Source of the DNA: Chrysemys picta bellii
Taxonomy: Eukaryota > Chordata > Testudines > Emydidae
NCBI RefSeq assembly: GCF_011386835.1
Contig: NC_088795.1
Location: forward strand, 12,505,441 to 12,569,440
Length of the DNA stretch: 64,000 bases
Reading direction: 5' to 3'
The first letter of the stretch is position 1. Each line of letters opens with the position of its first letter. A program made the position numbers and the translations under genes. Shown one piece after another: positions 46,691 to 60,134 of the stretch. The notes beneath the pieces were generated by a model. The model had not been told where the DNA came from and did not search any database. It saw only the letters and a program-made list of their open reading frames with translations.

Positions 46691-46969
46691 CCTTCTCCTG
46701 CACCTCCAAGCAATGTGCTCATAGATGTCCATGTTTCTACAGCTGGTTCAGAGCAGTGCCTGCATAGCCTCCTCTCCCCACAGGCCCAGGACATCCCGTA
46801 CCTCCTGTGTACTCCAGGCAGGAGTGCATCTGGAGTGGGTAGCCAGTGGGGTCAGTTGGGCAGTGGCACCGAACAGTGGAGAGCTGCTAGATGGGCTCAG
46901 CAAGCCGGCAATCAGGAAAAGGAATTTCAAAAATTGGTGGGGCTTTAAAGGGCGGGGAGTTCGCAGTGG

Positions 46970-47232
46970 TGACCAGAACAGTCAGTCTGGAGCATTGTGG
47001 GGCAGCTGCTGCAGGACAGTTAAGACTGACATAAGTTATGCAGTGTCTACATTCACACTGCATCAACCTAAGGACTGTGGCTCTATGCTGCTCGGCGAGG
47101 TGGTGTTATTAACTTGGCGTGACGGGACACTTATGTCAGCAGGAGCCAAATTTAAGTGTAGACACAAGCACAAGTAGGTCAGCGTAAGCTGCCTTGCCTG
47201 GACCTAACTGTAGCAAAGACCAGGCCTAAGCA
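46970..47232. mobile_element. Possible Harbinger-like MITE
   Basis: GTGTCTACA and GTGTAGAC words and a right-end-like gaccaggcctaagc suggest a degraded MITE. No confident left end. Confidence 0.35.
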
Positions 47233-47604
47233 ACTCACAGGGAGAAGTTAAGCTCCCCGGGTCCTTGTGCAGCTGCTAGCATCTTGGTCTGAGGTGTGTG
47301 GCACCTTCAATCACCAGGAGAGGCTTGGGGCTGCTACAAGGGGAGGAAGGAGATTGCCTTTGACACTTTCCAAACGGCTTCTACAGGTTTCAGTCAAATA
47401 CCAAGTTTGGAAGTGGAGGAAACTCTTAGTGGGCTACTTCTTTTCTGAGGCTGTAGAACCCGCCAGCATGAGGAAAAGAGGAGGCCAATTATAGGATCTA
47501 GTGGCGCCAGCTGCAATTTGTGCTAAGGCTGTGAAAGCTTGTGAAGTTTCATTCTCTCTCCTTGTGCAGCTGAGTGGCTGTGTGGGAGAACGCTGTAAAA
47601 GGTT

Positions 47605-48223
47605 TGTGACGGATTGGGAAAGCAGCCACAGCTGTGGCCAGCTTAATCAGGGCCCAGCTGGCCCTTATAAGAGGTCTGAGGGCCAGAAGCTAGGACAGAC
47701 ACTCTCTAGCTTCCCTGAGAGAGAAGGACCGGGCTGCCTGGGAGGCTGAGCAGGGTACCTAGGGTGGGGCAGTGCTGGGGAAGGGCCAGGGAGCTGCGGA
47801 GCTCCAGCCTAGCAGAGCCCCAGGCTGCAGGCCTAGTTAAGGGCCCACAAAAGGTCCTGGGGCTGCAGAGGGGCAGCCCAGAGATAGGCAGAGGCAGCAG
47901 GTCCTAACCCCCTTGCTGATGATGAGTGGTTTACAGACTGCCGTCTGCCCCAGTGAGCGGGGGCTAGATGGCGACTGGCAGTAGCCACTGAGGCGAGGTG
48001 AGAATAGAGGGTTGGGGGTTCCCCCCAGGAGGGGAGACCCAGAGATAGTGGGGGTGCTGCGGTGGGCAGAACCCCTAGGCAAAGGGCACCGGGGTCTGGG
48101 AGGGACATGGGGGCCAGTGGCAGGTGAGACACCGGCCTGCAGAGGGCGCTCTGGGCTGGAAACAGCTAATTCCCAAGACGACCAGCAGGAAGCACCACGT
48201 CGGTGAGTCGTTGCCCTGCCACA
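47605..48223 (+). mobile_element. LTR (family 3, copy 2)
   Basis: The block starts tgtgacggattgggaaagc and ends ccctgccaca. It aligns with 19640-20333, including the TATA-like cttataagagg and the tgagcgggggctagatg region. It has several small indels against copy 1. Target repeats are ambiguous (aagg on both sides). Confidence 0.65.
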
Positions 48224-51200
48224 AGGAGATATTAACAAGGAAGAAAAAAATAAGGAAAGAGAAACTGGTAATTACAGAAAAATAAGTATTTAAAGATAAC
48301 TAAATGGTAGCGGATAAAAGACATAGTTGCCATATGGAGCTTTTCAGTAATCCCTCTCTTTTCTAGGAATCCCTTTAGTGAATGAGATGCAGCTTTCCTG
48401 TGGAGGTTAGTGCTGTATTACTGAAGCCTTTGCCTAAATATTTCTAATGTTATTGAGAATATACTTTTGGCTCTTTGGAGAGTGACCTTAGAATAGCTTA
48501 GGCCTCACACATGATGCCTCTGTGCATTTTGGATGGAGTTGTGTCAGGGCTGCAGTGAGGCCAGTACGACTATCCTACGATCTTCTGGCTCAATCATAGT
48601 TCTTGAGGCTCGGGCTGGCTAGAAAGTGAGATTTGTTGCCATCGTCTCTCCATGAACTCAAAAGAAAAGAAAAAGGTTGATACAAGGACAGGCACGAGGA
48701 ACAGATAGGAAAGAGAGCTAGACAGAGAAACAGACAAGAAAAAAAGACCGTGATCGTTTATTTTTAAATAAATATTCTTCCCCGCATTTGTAAAACCCCC
48801 ATTAGCCTTCCTGCTTTTAACTCTACCTTGTTTGTTTGAATCCCTTCACATTGCCAGAGGAAAATCACACTTACTGTCTGAGTCACTAGAATTGGTGTTT
48901 ACAAGGGATTACCATTCTACTTCAATCTGGTTTCCGTCTTCAAAATAAAACCACAGAAAGTAAATATTGTGCGTTACTCATCCTTGTCAGCAGAGCATGA
49001 AACGTGGCCAAGGCAATTCTCAGTAATTCAGAGTTTTAAAAAGCCAAACAATGGCTGTATTCTGACTACCGATGGCCTTGGATAAATCAATTGAAGCTAG
49101 TTGTGTCATTTTATCCACAGGCCGGAGCAGCTCCTGGGGGTGGCAATTGTCCACCATCTCAGTGTTCCAGGCAGTACAGAGGGATGGACCAACACACAGG
49201 AGGGAGCAGCCTGCTTCCCTCTCTGCAGGCCGTTCTAGGGAAGGGACAGCTATGGTCCCACTTCTTCCCTACCATGGGCTTTGCATAGGAGAGGCAGGGG
49301 AGGGAAGTTCCTTGTACCTTCTCTCAAACTCTAGAGCAAGGGAGACGCTGGCCTTCAAAGACAGATAGATGCCAAAAAGACCAGGCAAACTAGGAAACTT
49401 TGCAGAGGACATCACCTGGTTGATTGGTTAATTTTTAATTAACTCACTTTTTACGGGCATCATGGAAGAAGTGAGTCTTTCAGAGGGACTTGACGAAGGA
49501 TAGGATGGTGGCTGGTGAAACTGGATGGGGAAGGCTTTCCAGACGTAAGGTGGTCACATGACTAATTTGCAACAGCTCTATTACAGAGGGGGGAAGCTCT
49601 AGAAGACCCGGTACAGACCAGTAATAAGTGTATCCCTAAAGGAAAAGCCACACTATTAAGAGGCACCACTGTGTTGCATCTGCTTTCAGTTCTCTCCCTT
49701 CCCATATTGGACCAGGCCAACAAGCCTACTCTCTGGAGAAAGGTCCACCGGGTCAATTATTAAGGAGGCTTTGGCAAAATCATCTGAGTCATCAAAAACC
49801 CACACCAATCTCAGGAAGGACAAACGTTAAATATATACTATCCTTGAAGATGAATTCAGAGAGAGATTGATTGTTCACGGTGATGAGGCTGGGTGCATAG
49901 CAGGGGAACAGAGTGCTTAGTTTTGGACACACCGGATTTATCAAAGGTTTCCACTTTGTGGGTGGAGCAGTCTCTGAAAATACCAGTTGTAAGTTACCCA
50001 CCCTGGCTGGGGCTGTTTCTCAGTTTGCTTATGTTTGTGTCATGGTCTGAGGTTGTCACTGGGTGACTGGCCCCCTTTAAGGGGAGATGGGGGGCTAGCC
50101 CCACCTGGAATATTCACACCCTTGAGTGACAGAAGTTTTGCCGACATAAGTGGTAGTGTAGACATAGCCTTAGCCAGAGGGTTGAGCCACATCTCCAGCA
50201 CTGACCTGTATGTGGAAGGCTGAAGAGACCCATCCTGGAGAAGGAAAGTGAGGCAGGGAATGCTGGCAGTGCCATGCTTAAGCAGAAGGGGGTGCTATGG
50301 GATAGTCATGCCCTACGACAGAGCAATAAGCCAATATCTAAGACCTGCATTACAGACGAGCTCTCCAAATGTTCCTGGGCAGTCCTGGCTGTAACCTTAT
50401 GTATGTAGGCTACCAACAGATAGGATAAAGGATTCGAGAATGGGGCGGACATGGGTATGCAGCTCCTCTCAGTGATAGCTGCAGCACTGATTGTCCAGAA
50501 GCCCCTGGAGGAGGTTGCTAGGATGATGGGGGTGCTAGGATTTCAGCACCATTGGAAACACTCAGCACTGCTCAGCGAGGGGGGAAAACTGTCCAAAGAG
50601 AAGAAGAAAATGACTAAGCTGCACATCCTCACCTACCTGAATCTCATTATCATATGCAAATCACTCACCATTATATGCTAATGAGGTCTGTACACGCAGG
50701 GAAGTTCTTGGAAAAGGTGAGAGACTTTTAGGAAGGCACTTAGCATCCCAAAATACATACACAGCATGGATGATGCACCAGGCGCAGGATGTTAACAATG
50801 ACTCTGCACATGACAATGGGGCTGACCACCACAAGAAGAACAAAAGATGGTCAGTCTCAGTAAGTGTGAATTCAGTCTTGACCTAGCCAGAATGTGTACA
50901 TGTTTTACACTGACATTTGTAATAAAACTTCTGCTTTCTATTACCTGTTTGCCCAGCATGGCTGCTTGGTGCTTAGGGAAATGTTGAGCCAAGACACCAT
51001 ATGTTCTGCTTCATGTACTTGTGTGGCAGCCCTGACAGAGGAGAGGGCATGGTAGTTGACTACCACAAGGAATCATCTTGTGACTCCTCAGGTAGTTGTG
51101 CATGTGCATTAGGCATAATTATCTCAAAGGGTCCTTGCAGTATGTATGTGGGCCAATGGGCACTTAACGACTCCCTAGCCCTGCCCTCAGACAGAGTACA

Positions 51201-52655
51201 CAGTACTCAGGGGCTTGACAAGGACTTGTGCTGTTGAAAATGCCTTGAGCATCTAAAGGAGGTGAGAGTGGGGATGCTGTAGGACACCCAAACCACCAAT
51301 TTGGACAATGCAAGCTTCTGCAAATGTCAGCCAGAGCTTTAAGCACAAAACTGGCTGCTTGGCATTAACGTTCACTGCCCGCGTGCCTCTACTGTGACTT
51401 CCTCCCCTGTGCCAATAAGTTTAAGTTCAAAGCTCAAACGAGACTGGTGGCTTGCATGCGGTTATTGTGCTCTTGTTAGTATTTCTAACATAAAAGATAG
51501 GCAGCTAACTGGAAATGGTTATTTGTATGGCTGGTTACAATGGGGTGTTTCTCTGAACTCTGGGTATTGGCTTTCATTCAGCAAATAAAACTTATCAGGC
51601 TTATGTTATTCAACCTGGAACTTGGGTAGAGTCCAACTATAAATTATAATAGAACACCAGGCCATTTTCTTTACAGCAAATTAGTTTCTTGGGGAGGGCA
51701 TCATGATCAAATTTCATTTGTTTCCAAAGCCAGTTACAACAGGCTTGTAAGTGGAGGAAATTCCTTGCTCTGGAGGAAGCACATAATGTTTTCAACCCTC
51801 AGCCCAGAGAGCCGAGAAGCACTATCTAAACAATCCTACCCAGGGCTAGGCTCATTCTTCTTTAGATCCAAATCAGGGCTAGGAAGTTTTGTTGTTTGTT
51901 TGTAAAGAAATGAAGCTGTTTCCAAGGACTCCATGGCCCCTGCCACCCTGACTAACAACTGCTGAAGCCCTCAGAAGCTCAGCACCACTTCTGAAACTGA
52001 AGCAATTTAAAGATTTAGGGTCAAATCCTGTCTCCATTCCTTTGTGGTGGTCATAGAGGTCCCTGTCTGCAGTAGAACTGGTGAGGAAAGGAAGAAGGGC
52101 TGTGATCCTGGTCAAAGGTTCTGGAACTCCCCTCCCCAGCCTGCTATGGAGCTAATCAGGAGCTTCCTGAACTCCAGCATGCAAGAGGGCGGGGGCTGGC
52201 CAAGTGGGGGGCCAGGGATGAGGCTTGGGAGATCCACACAGCTGCAGATACACTAGCGTAAGTGCAATCCTGGGACTGGTGGAGGAGCTATGCCAGTCTT
52301 CAGGCTAATGTGACTGCAAAGCAGTTCTGTTGCTACTCTGAGGCCAAGAGGAGGATTCTTCCCTCCTTCTCCCCCTCCACCCCGCATTCCTTGTAGCTCC
52401 TTCCCTGTGCTTTCTGCCTATTCTGCCAGGGAAGCAGTAACCTCCTCCAGGGAAGATCTCATTTATCATCCTCAAAGACTCTCCTAAAAAGAGGCCTTTG
52501 AAGAGAGAGCATCCAGAAGGTGTTAGTAGTAAGCGGAGTGGATTTCATTGTGGGTTATGATGCAAACAAAGTGTTTGTGAGCAAAAGAATTCTTTAAAAT
52601 GGGCAAATGTCTTTTGGTGTATTCAGTGGGCCTTAATCCACATGACAACCTCATG
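48224..52655. other. Mostly unassigned
   Basis: No gene is recognised. Bases 50112-50175 (gtagtgtagacatagcctta) look like a Harbinger-MITE end without its partner. The remaining short frames have no recognisable motif. Confidence 0.35.
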
Positions 52656-52659
52656 CATT

Positions 52660-52930
52660 CAGAAGTGGAGTCGGGCCCCAAAATTTCATGAGATTGGCTT
52701 TAAAAAGCATGAGATTTAAAAATAATAAATTCAGGGGTTATTATTTGCCTTCAAGTGTTTCAGCCATAACGGGTCACATCTGCAAGTTTTTTCTCTGCAA
52801 TCATGAGGGCATTTTTTTAAATGAAAGTTGAAAGTCTCATGTAATCACATGACTCCAGGAGCTGAGGCTTTAAGGAAAACACCAAAATACTGGGAGACTT
52901 GCAATAAAATCATGAGAGTTGGTAACATTT
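52660..52930. repeat. Reptile interspersed repeat, family not named
   Basis: Repeated catgaga-type words at both ends (aatttcatgagattggc and aaatcatgagagttgg) look like terminal repeats of a non-coding element. Assignment is uncertain. Confidence 0.4.
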
Positions 52931-53169
52931 CATTTCTCATGAAATTAGGGGCAAAATGACAACAGGTTTTGGATCAGGAACTTAATTAAATATATTGCAA
53001 TTTAAAGATACTAACTGGTGGCTTTATGCCACCTCCATCTGGCCAAGCTGGGGGACACTTAAGTGGCTTAAATGCCAAGCTCAGCTCCGCCAAAACAGAG
53101 GAGATGGCCTCCTGTTTCCTGACATAGAGGAAGGCAGAAACAGAAGAAAAATCACAGACCTATACTAGC

Positions 53170-53420
53170 ACTAGCGGTATTCCTTACTACAGACATAGCG
53201 GGAGCCAATAGAAGGCGTTTTTCTACTGGTATAATAACACCACTTTCTTAATGACATTAGCGATGCTGACAAAAGCACTCTTCTAGCCGCACAGTTGCAT
53301 CTACACCGAGACGAGGGTTTTGCTGGCATAGTTATATCAGTTTAGGGGGGCTGTTGGTTCCACACACACACGCACACAGACATATCTGACCAACATAGTT
53401 ATGCTAGCAAAACTTTGTTG
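53170..53420. mobile_element. Degraded MITE
   Basis: Words such as agcactagcggtattcctta and gctagcaaaactttgttgtgtacaggct resemble a turtle MITE. No target repeats found. Confidence 0.35.
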
Positions 53421-54472
53421 TGTACAGGCTACGGTCCAAACAATAAATCAAAGGCCTATTACTGCCAGCAAAGGGGGCCACAGGGAAATGGTTTGCCATC
53501 AGGGGAGAAGAGGGACAGTCTCGAGAACAAGAAGACTGCTCAAACGGGGGACATTATTTACCAGAGGTTTTTGGGCAGGGGTGCATGCAACATCAAGAGG
53601 GCAAAGGACTGTGAGTGAAGAAATGTGAGCGATTTTTTCCACAGACTCCTTGAGTAACCTAGGGCGAGTTATTTCACTTGCGCATGATTCCGTTTCCCCA
53701 TGTGTAAAATGGAGCTGGTTATACTCACCCTCTTGCAGAAAGGGCTTTGAGACGAATGGGACTAAATGTTTCAGGCTTTATAACTTATCGTTATTTTGGT
53801 TTGTATAAGGCTAAATTAGAGCACAAATTGAACAACAGAACACTCATTTCCTGCTGCAATGTTTATTTAGGCAACCAGCCTCTTAATGTGTGCAATGAAT
53901 TAGACTTGGAGACATGCCAGAGTCAATACGGCAATACTTAAAGCAGGGAGTATAAACAGTATCTCGTGTTGGATTTTCCCACGCTGAGGATTTCACTGTG
54001 TCTCTTCCTTTATGGAGGTGGATGTTATTGGTTTTGGGGAACAGACAAAAAGAATCCATTGTTTCGTAACAACAGCCCTGGCATAACAAGGGGACACATT
54101 CTTTTCTCAAAGAGGATTCCTTGTCCATGAGGTACAGCTCATAATAAAGGGCAGAAAACTTCCCAGAGCTCCTGTCATCCAAAGACTATTTATGCTTTAT
54201 AAATCCCCTTCATAAGGTGCTGCTATGGCCTACCAGTTCTGCAGGCGGCTGCATTGTGATGGGCTGGAGCCATAGCCTCCTGCCTGCCCCTTCTCACCCC
54301 CTTTGAGGTGCCATACATCCTCAGGGAGGTGGGGAAGGAGCAGTCCCTGTAAAGCTCCTTATGGACCCATGTAAATACCAGGTGGAATCTGGCTTGCGGA
54401 CTGTAATTCCCAAAGTAATTCCTTTTCTGAGTGTTCATGTGAATTTTTAGATGGGGTGCTCCCAGAAGCCGT
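53421..54472. other. Unassigned
   Basis: No gene is recognised. Confidence 0.3.
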
Positions 54473-54994
54473 TGCTCTGTAGTGTCCTCAACGTCTGTTG
54501 GATCTCCTCATGCATACCAAGGTATGTTCAGGGCTTGGTCAAAAGCAAAACCCTATTGCTCTTTTTTGTAAACTTTGTCTAAAAGTTACTGGTATGGTGG
54601 ACGGTTATCAGATGGACAGATTTGTTCCCAGCCATCCTGGGGCCAAGTTCTGAGGAGTAATGGAGAGAATGAGACAGTAGTGGGCAAGTGGAAAGCATCT
54701 GCCCCTGGATGACTCCGCATGGCCTGAGGCAAGGTGCTCTATAGGGCCACATCACCCCTGGGTTCCCTCCATTTTTGAGTCTGCTCAGGCCTACAAGCTA
54801 AGGCCTACGCTGCCCTAGAAAAGATTTGCCAATATAGCTGAACTGGCAGAGCTACACTGCCAAACAGTCCTAGTGTAGATGCACCGTATACCGGCAGAAG
54901 AGGGCTGTTGTCAGTGTAGTTTATACTGGTTCCCTGAACAAAATCAGCTATGCTGACATGAGGACTTCTTTGCCAGGATAACTGAATCTACACT
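54473..54994. repeat. Duplicated segment, copy 1
   Basis: Nearly identical to 62553-63084 in direct orientation, differing by scattered substitutions and a small indel near 54655/62738. It includes unique-looking sequence (54473-54798) plus the left half of a MITE. The repeat flanks the CXCL8-like gene. Confidence 0.85.
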
Positions 54995-55071
54995 AGGGCT
55001 TTTGCCAGTTGAGAAATGTTGTAAAAAATTCATTCCCCGAAGTGACTTTAGTTTCTAGTGTAGACCTGCCC
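54799..55071. mobile_element. MITE spanning the end of the duplicated segment
   Basis: The ends are taaggcctacgctgccctagaaaa and ctagtgtagacctgccctta, with internal copies of gagcta-type complementary words. In the second copy of the segment a PLE interrupts the same element at 63084. Confidence 0.55.
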
Positions 55072-57165
55072 TTAATCTTACATTTATTCCCAATGCCAAA
55101 CAAGCTCCACTCTTATGACATAGTACCAGGAGCACAAGTAATCCCACTTTTAGGATAACTGAGGTAAGTCGGTACAAACAAACCCTTCTAACTGACAGGG
55201 ATCTGTACATTGAACAGCTGCCTTTTGGATTATACCTTTTGCTGGTTTATTTTATGCCAGTATGTGTCAGCTGTTAGTCAGGATTCATTTAGAAAAGCGG
55301 GACTAAGGGCAAGCGCATCACAGTGAATCTGATTCCTACACCAGTTTGTGGCCTTCATCTTCTCCTGAGCTGGGGCAGCTGTGTGCCACTCCCGTGGTGT
55401 GCACCTGCCCTAAAAGACTGGCTTCCCAGCAAGATCATTCCATCCCTGGGGAATTGGTAAGTGGCCCATGGAAAGCTTCCTAGCAGCTCTAGGGAGGGTT
55501 TCTGCCACTGCCTGTGAATTTTAGGCTGCTTTTGCTTGCGGTCGGACACCAGCTCAGTTCAGACCTGCTTCCAGATTGGGAGGGGGGAGTGTGATGACAG
55601 AAAAATGAGTGAAGCCAACCTTTCCACTCTCCCTACCCAGCAGCACTCAGGGCCAGCTTTTTAAGGGCATCTAAGCACCTAATTTTGCAGTTAGGTGCCT
55701 AATAGAATTTTCAAAAGCACCCAGATGCCTCCATCCCCGGGAAGAGGCACAGCACAATGGTCTTTAGGGGGCTAAAGATGAAGATAGCTGCCTAGTTGAA
55801 CTTTCAACAGCGCCTAATCAGGCTAAATGCCTAACTCTCATTGAAACCAACAGAATTAGGCACTTAACCTGCTTAAGTGCATGTGAAAATCCCATTCAAA
55901 GCCTCAATACCCCTGTAAATCTCGCCTTGAGTGCACCGGATTCAGTGGAGGTACGCTCCTGATTGATATCAGTATAGTTGAGATCTGAATCAGTTTCCTC
56001 TTCTTGAGCTACTGGGCTCTTTAAAAAGCAAACAAATAACTGGAGAGAACATAACACTTTACAAGCATGGTCCACGGATATGCGGATGCAGATATCCACG
56101 GATCTAAAATGAATATCCACAGATTTGCAGGGCTCTACAGATCAGGAGCGGCTTCTCAAGCGGGAGTGGCAGAAGTTGGAGCAGGGACATGTTGGGTTTG
56201 TGCACCATTAATGCAGCACAGCTGTACAATTCCCCTTGTGTGTTGGTATGTAGGGGGAGGTGGAGGCTACAGTTTGATGGAACAGAGTCTGTGTGAGGGA
56301 AGGAGGCAGAAGCCGAGGATCTGGCATTACCTGGATCTTCCAGGTTTCCCTCCACAGCAGCAGCAGGATATTAAGGCCATGGAGGTTGTAGCAATCACAT
56401 CTGGCTTTCTGACTTTTCTGAAGTTCAGAGGTGTTCGAGTCTCTGGTTTGGTTTGTCTCACTTTGAAGTAGGGCCAGCCACCTAAGTCTGGATACAAGGC
56501 GTTAGTGTGGGCTGGCTCATTTCTGCACAGTTATTGTTGCAAAGCTTGGTCATCTCACCACTATGATACTTAAACTCTTTTAGAGCATCTGTTGCTACTG
56601 CCTTGGAATTGCTGGGACTAAATATTATTTGTTCACTCCTTTGTATCTCTGAATTTTATTGCTACTTAATACTACTTTTGGCAGAAGTACAAAAATGATC
56701 ATAGAACCTCTGAATACATTGAGTTCGGTCAGTTGAGGAGGCGCAGAGTCAGAAACAGTAGCGTAGTTGAGGGTAAATGGAGTTTACCCACTTCTCTTTT
56801 GCAGAATATTGAGTTATTTTAGGTGTTTAGCCCCTTTTTTACCACTACACCACTGCTCAGAAATAATTCTAGTCATGTTCCCTCAAAAAACCAGTATTAG
56901 AAAGCATCTGTTACTAATTCACGATAGTCCTTTTGTTCCTATGACTCCAACAACGCTGGGCAAGTTTCTTGGATATGCAGACTGCAGTTTTCTAAAGTCC
57001 AAAGCTAAAATATTTCTGACTACTAACAATATGCCTGTCTGAAAACAAATGCTCCACTGAACCACATCAGAACCCTGATGCCAGGAATGCATCCTCTACT
57101 TACTGACTCATGGAGCTCCTCTACACTCAACAGGACTGCCCATGAGTTCAGTAGGAGAAATGATG
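55072..57165. other. Mostly unassigned
   Basis: Bases 55640-55900 contain gcctaa and ttaggc words in inverted arrangement, a pattern of another turtle repeat. No gene is seen. Confidence 0.35.
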
Positions 57166-57173
57166 CTATAAAG

Positions 57174-57575
57174 CAGTGGTTCTCAACCAGGGGTACACAT
57201 ACCACTGGGGGTATGCAGAGGTCTTCCAGGGGATACATCAACTCATCTAGATATTTGCCTAGTTTTACAACAGGCCACATAAAAAGCACTAATGAAGTCA
57301 GTACAAACTAAAATTTCATACAGATACTCGTTTATCCTGTTCTGTATGCTATACACTGAAATGTAAGCACAATATTTATATTCCAAGTGATTTTATAATT
57401 ATGTAGTAAAATGACACAATAAGCAATGTGTCAGTAACAGTGTAGCTGTGACCCTTGGATTTTTATGTCTGATTTTGTAAGCAAGTAGTTTTTAAGTGAG
57501 GTGAAACTTGGGGAATGCAGGACAAATCAGACTCCTGAAAGGCGTACAGTAGTCTTGAAAGGTTGAAAGCCACTG
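57174..57575. mobile_element. hAT-Charlie-like MITE
   Basis: A 402-bp element has ends CAGTGGTTCTCAACC and GGTTGAAAGCCACTG and a perfect 8-bp duplication ctataaag at 57166-57173 and 57576-57583. Non-coding, AT-rich interior. Confidence 0.92.
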
Positions 57576-57867
57576 CTATAAAGAACAGCCATCCCCACAG
57601 CCCCAACGTTAATTCATCCCTTTCAGAACTGTGGAGACCAAACCCCATGGAGCACCCAAAGAAGAAAGTTAGGAGTGTGCATGGCATTGAACCAACAGAG
57701 TCCCCTATGTGCCTCAGACCAGGTCCCGTGGATTCTGCTACCCTCTGCTCATTGAGCTTGCATTTGGCCATCATTTTGAGAAATGCCAACTTACCCCTAA
57801 GTGGGTTACTTCCACCTGCTGCAAATCTGCAGTTGAGCTCTACCTGAGTTTGGAAACTGGGTAGAGA

Positions 57868-58140
57868 TACATAAGAACGGTCATACAGCATCAGACCAAA
57901 GGTCCATCTAGCCCAGTATCCTGTTTTCCAACAGTGGGCAAAGCCAGGTGTCCCAGAGGGAATGAATAGAACAGGTAATCATAAAGTGATCCATCCCCTG
58001 TCACCCATTCCCATCTTCTGGCAAACAGAGGCTAGAGACACCATCCCTGCCCATCCTGGCTAATAGCCATTGATGGACCGATCCTCCAGGAATTTATCTA
58101 GGTCTTTTTTTAAACCTTGATATTTTTATACCCTGACCTT
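57868..58140 (-). mobile_element. CR1 LINE 3' region
   Basis: Antisense CR1 sequence from acataagaacggtcatacagc through agcccagtatcctgttttcc to tcctccaggaatttatctagg. It lies just beyond the putative 3' end of the CXCL8-like transcript. Confidence 0.85.
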
Positions 58141-58211
58141 TTCTGATGACAAAGATTGAGCCAAGTGCCAACAACTAAGAAACAGAACACATCATTTTTT
58201 TAAGCATATAG

Positions 58212-59196
58212 TTTAATGTAAAAATGATTGAATTCCAACATTCACAGGAATGAGAAAATTGCAACATGAGCCTCAACATTTTTCTATTCATCGAACAAAA
58301 TAAATAAAATAATTAACATAACAAAATCCTAACACACACAACAGCAGGAACATGAAATATTCTATCTTCATACGGAATTAGCATATTAGAAAAAATCCAG
58401 ATGAATCAAAATCACTTAAATAAATAAAGTTTGAGGGTTTTTCTCTACTCAAATATTAACTTTTTAAATAGAGAGCGAGATATTAAGACATTGATGTGCT
58501 ATAGCACAATAACTAATGCTCCCCAAATAACAGCACTTTGGCTGCTTCATTTTGGAAAGCCACAAAACCCCAGTCAGTAGCTAGCCTCAGGCTGGCTATG
58601 ACTCATGGTGCTGTTGATGCAACATACCAGTGCAGGGGAGGGGTAACTGTTGCCAGTTTACTGCTCTCACAGTGAAAGAGCAAGGCTTCATTGCCCCCCC
58701 TTGCCCACGGGGACCCAAAGAGGCGTGGCCCTTGGCAGCCTCTCTGTCCGGCGGACCGGCACGGCCCCAGAGGCCACCAGGCCGGTCCCTGCTGCCAGAA
58801 GGTCACACGTTCCCGAGACAACCCCCCAGACAGCAGCCGCACACGGAATAAATACAGCTGCGCTGCAAGTGCATTGCACTCATACAACCCTGTTCAGCTG
58901 AAGTGGTTTCCAAAGGGTTTTCATTTCCCTCAGCAAATCACTTTTCCCTATCCAGTGTTTTCAACTTCAGAAAGTGGCATATCCCATGGACAACTGAGCC
59001 TTTTAAAAAAAAAATCTTTCTTAAAATGATGCGCCTCAATAAATAAATACATAAATAGAAAATAGCTACTGCTAGCTGGAGTCTGCCTGAAAACATGTTA
59101 ACAGAAGGAGGTGGGCTGCTTGCAGATGGACTGGCATTTTCACAGAGATGTTTCCTTCAAGGGGAAACATCAGTGATTTTTCTTCTTTGGCTTCTC
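58212..59196 (-). other. Putative 3' UTR of the CXCL8-like gene
   Basis: About 1 kb follows the stop codon on the minus strand, with several ATTTA motifs (58300-58460 and 59037-59058) and an ATTAAA at 58217-58212 that could be the poly(A) signal. A GC-rich island at 58620-58840 sits inside it and has no assigned origin. The end is inferred. Confidence 0.45.
59037..59058 (-). promoter_or_regulatory. AU-rich element in the 3' UTR
   Basis: On the minus strand, overlapping ATTTA pentamers (ATTTATGTATTTATTTATTG) lie about 140 bases after the stop. Such elements recruit mRNA-decay proteins in CXCL8 and other cytokine transcripts, giving a short message half-life. Confidence 0.7.
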
Positions 59197-60058
59197 TCAG
59201 CGTTTTGCCTCACCATTGGCTTGAGCTCTGTAAAGAAGGGGAGAAAAGGAATAGTTTAGAAACCTGTTCATGGAACAATTACTAGTTAGAACATGAGAAC
59301 TCTTAGCCTGCTCTCAACCATATCAGTGAAACTTCATTAACTTTGACATAGTTACTCTTGGTTCACACCAGAGGAAAATCTGGCGGTGGACCACCCTGGT
59401 TTTTCAGACGCACTGAGCACATGTGAGTCCAATTGTCTCCAGAAGACGTTGCAGCTGCCTAGTATATGTGGCCATTATCAATGACTTCCCCAAGCTCAAA
59501 CAGGAAGTCTGGGGCACAGCAGGGAACAGGAAGAACCTGGTTCCATAATCTAACCACTAGGCCACATTTAAGGTAGGATATGTTGATTATTTATTTACTG
59601 GATTGAGAGAGACAAGTTTTGGGAAAGATTACTTTGCCCTGAGAAGAGGTAACTCTTAAGCAGCTTGTGCTAAGGAACCACCTAGTTATTCTTTTAAAAT
59701 AATTTTTCATGAAATCGTTCTGAGAATGAATGACTTACTTGTCCAAAATTGCTTTAATGATGATCTTCACCCATTGAGCAGTGGGATCCAAACACACTTC
59801 TCTGCCATCCTGAAGAGTAGCGCTGCAAAGAAGGAAAACAAAGGTCAGGCATCTATCGACTTGGTGGACTCTGTGAACTCTCATCAGGGTATCTTTCAAC
59901 CTTTTAAAATACAGGCATGGCTGGTGTCAATTGACATAGTTCCATTGACTTCACTAGAGAGCTACTCCAATTTACACTAGCGGAGGATCTGGCCCTACAT
60001 CATTTGTTTGCTTTAAAATGTTCCAGGTATGCAAAAAAAACCAACCAAACAAACAAAA

Positions 60059-60134
<76 letters not shown>

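Noticed and set aside
19640..48223. The two family 3 LTRs as a 28 kb provirus
   Set aside because: The interval holds unrelated MITEs, CR1s and LTRs, and no retroviral coding. They are independent insertions.
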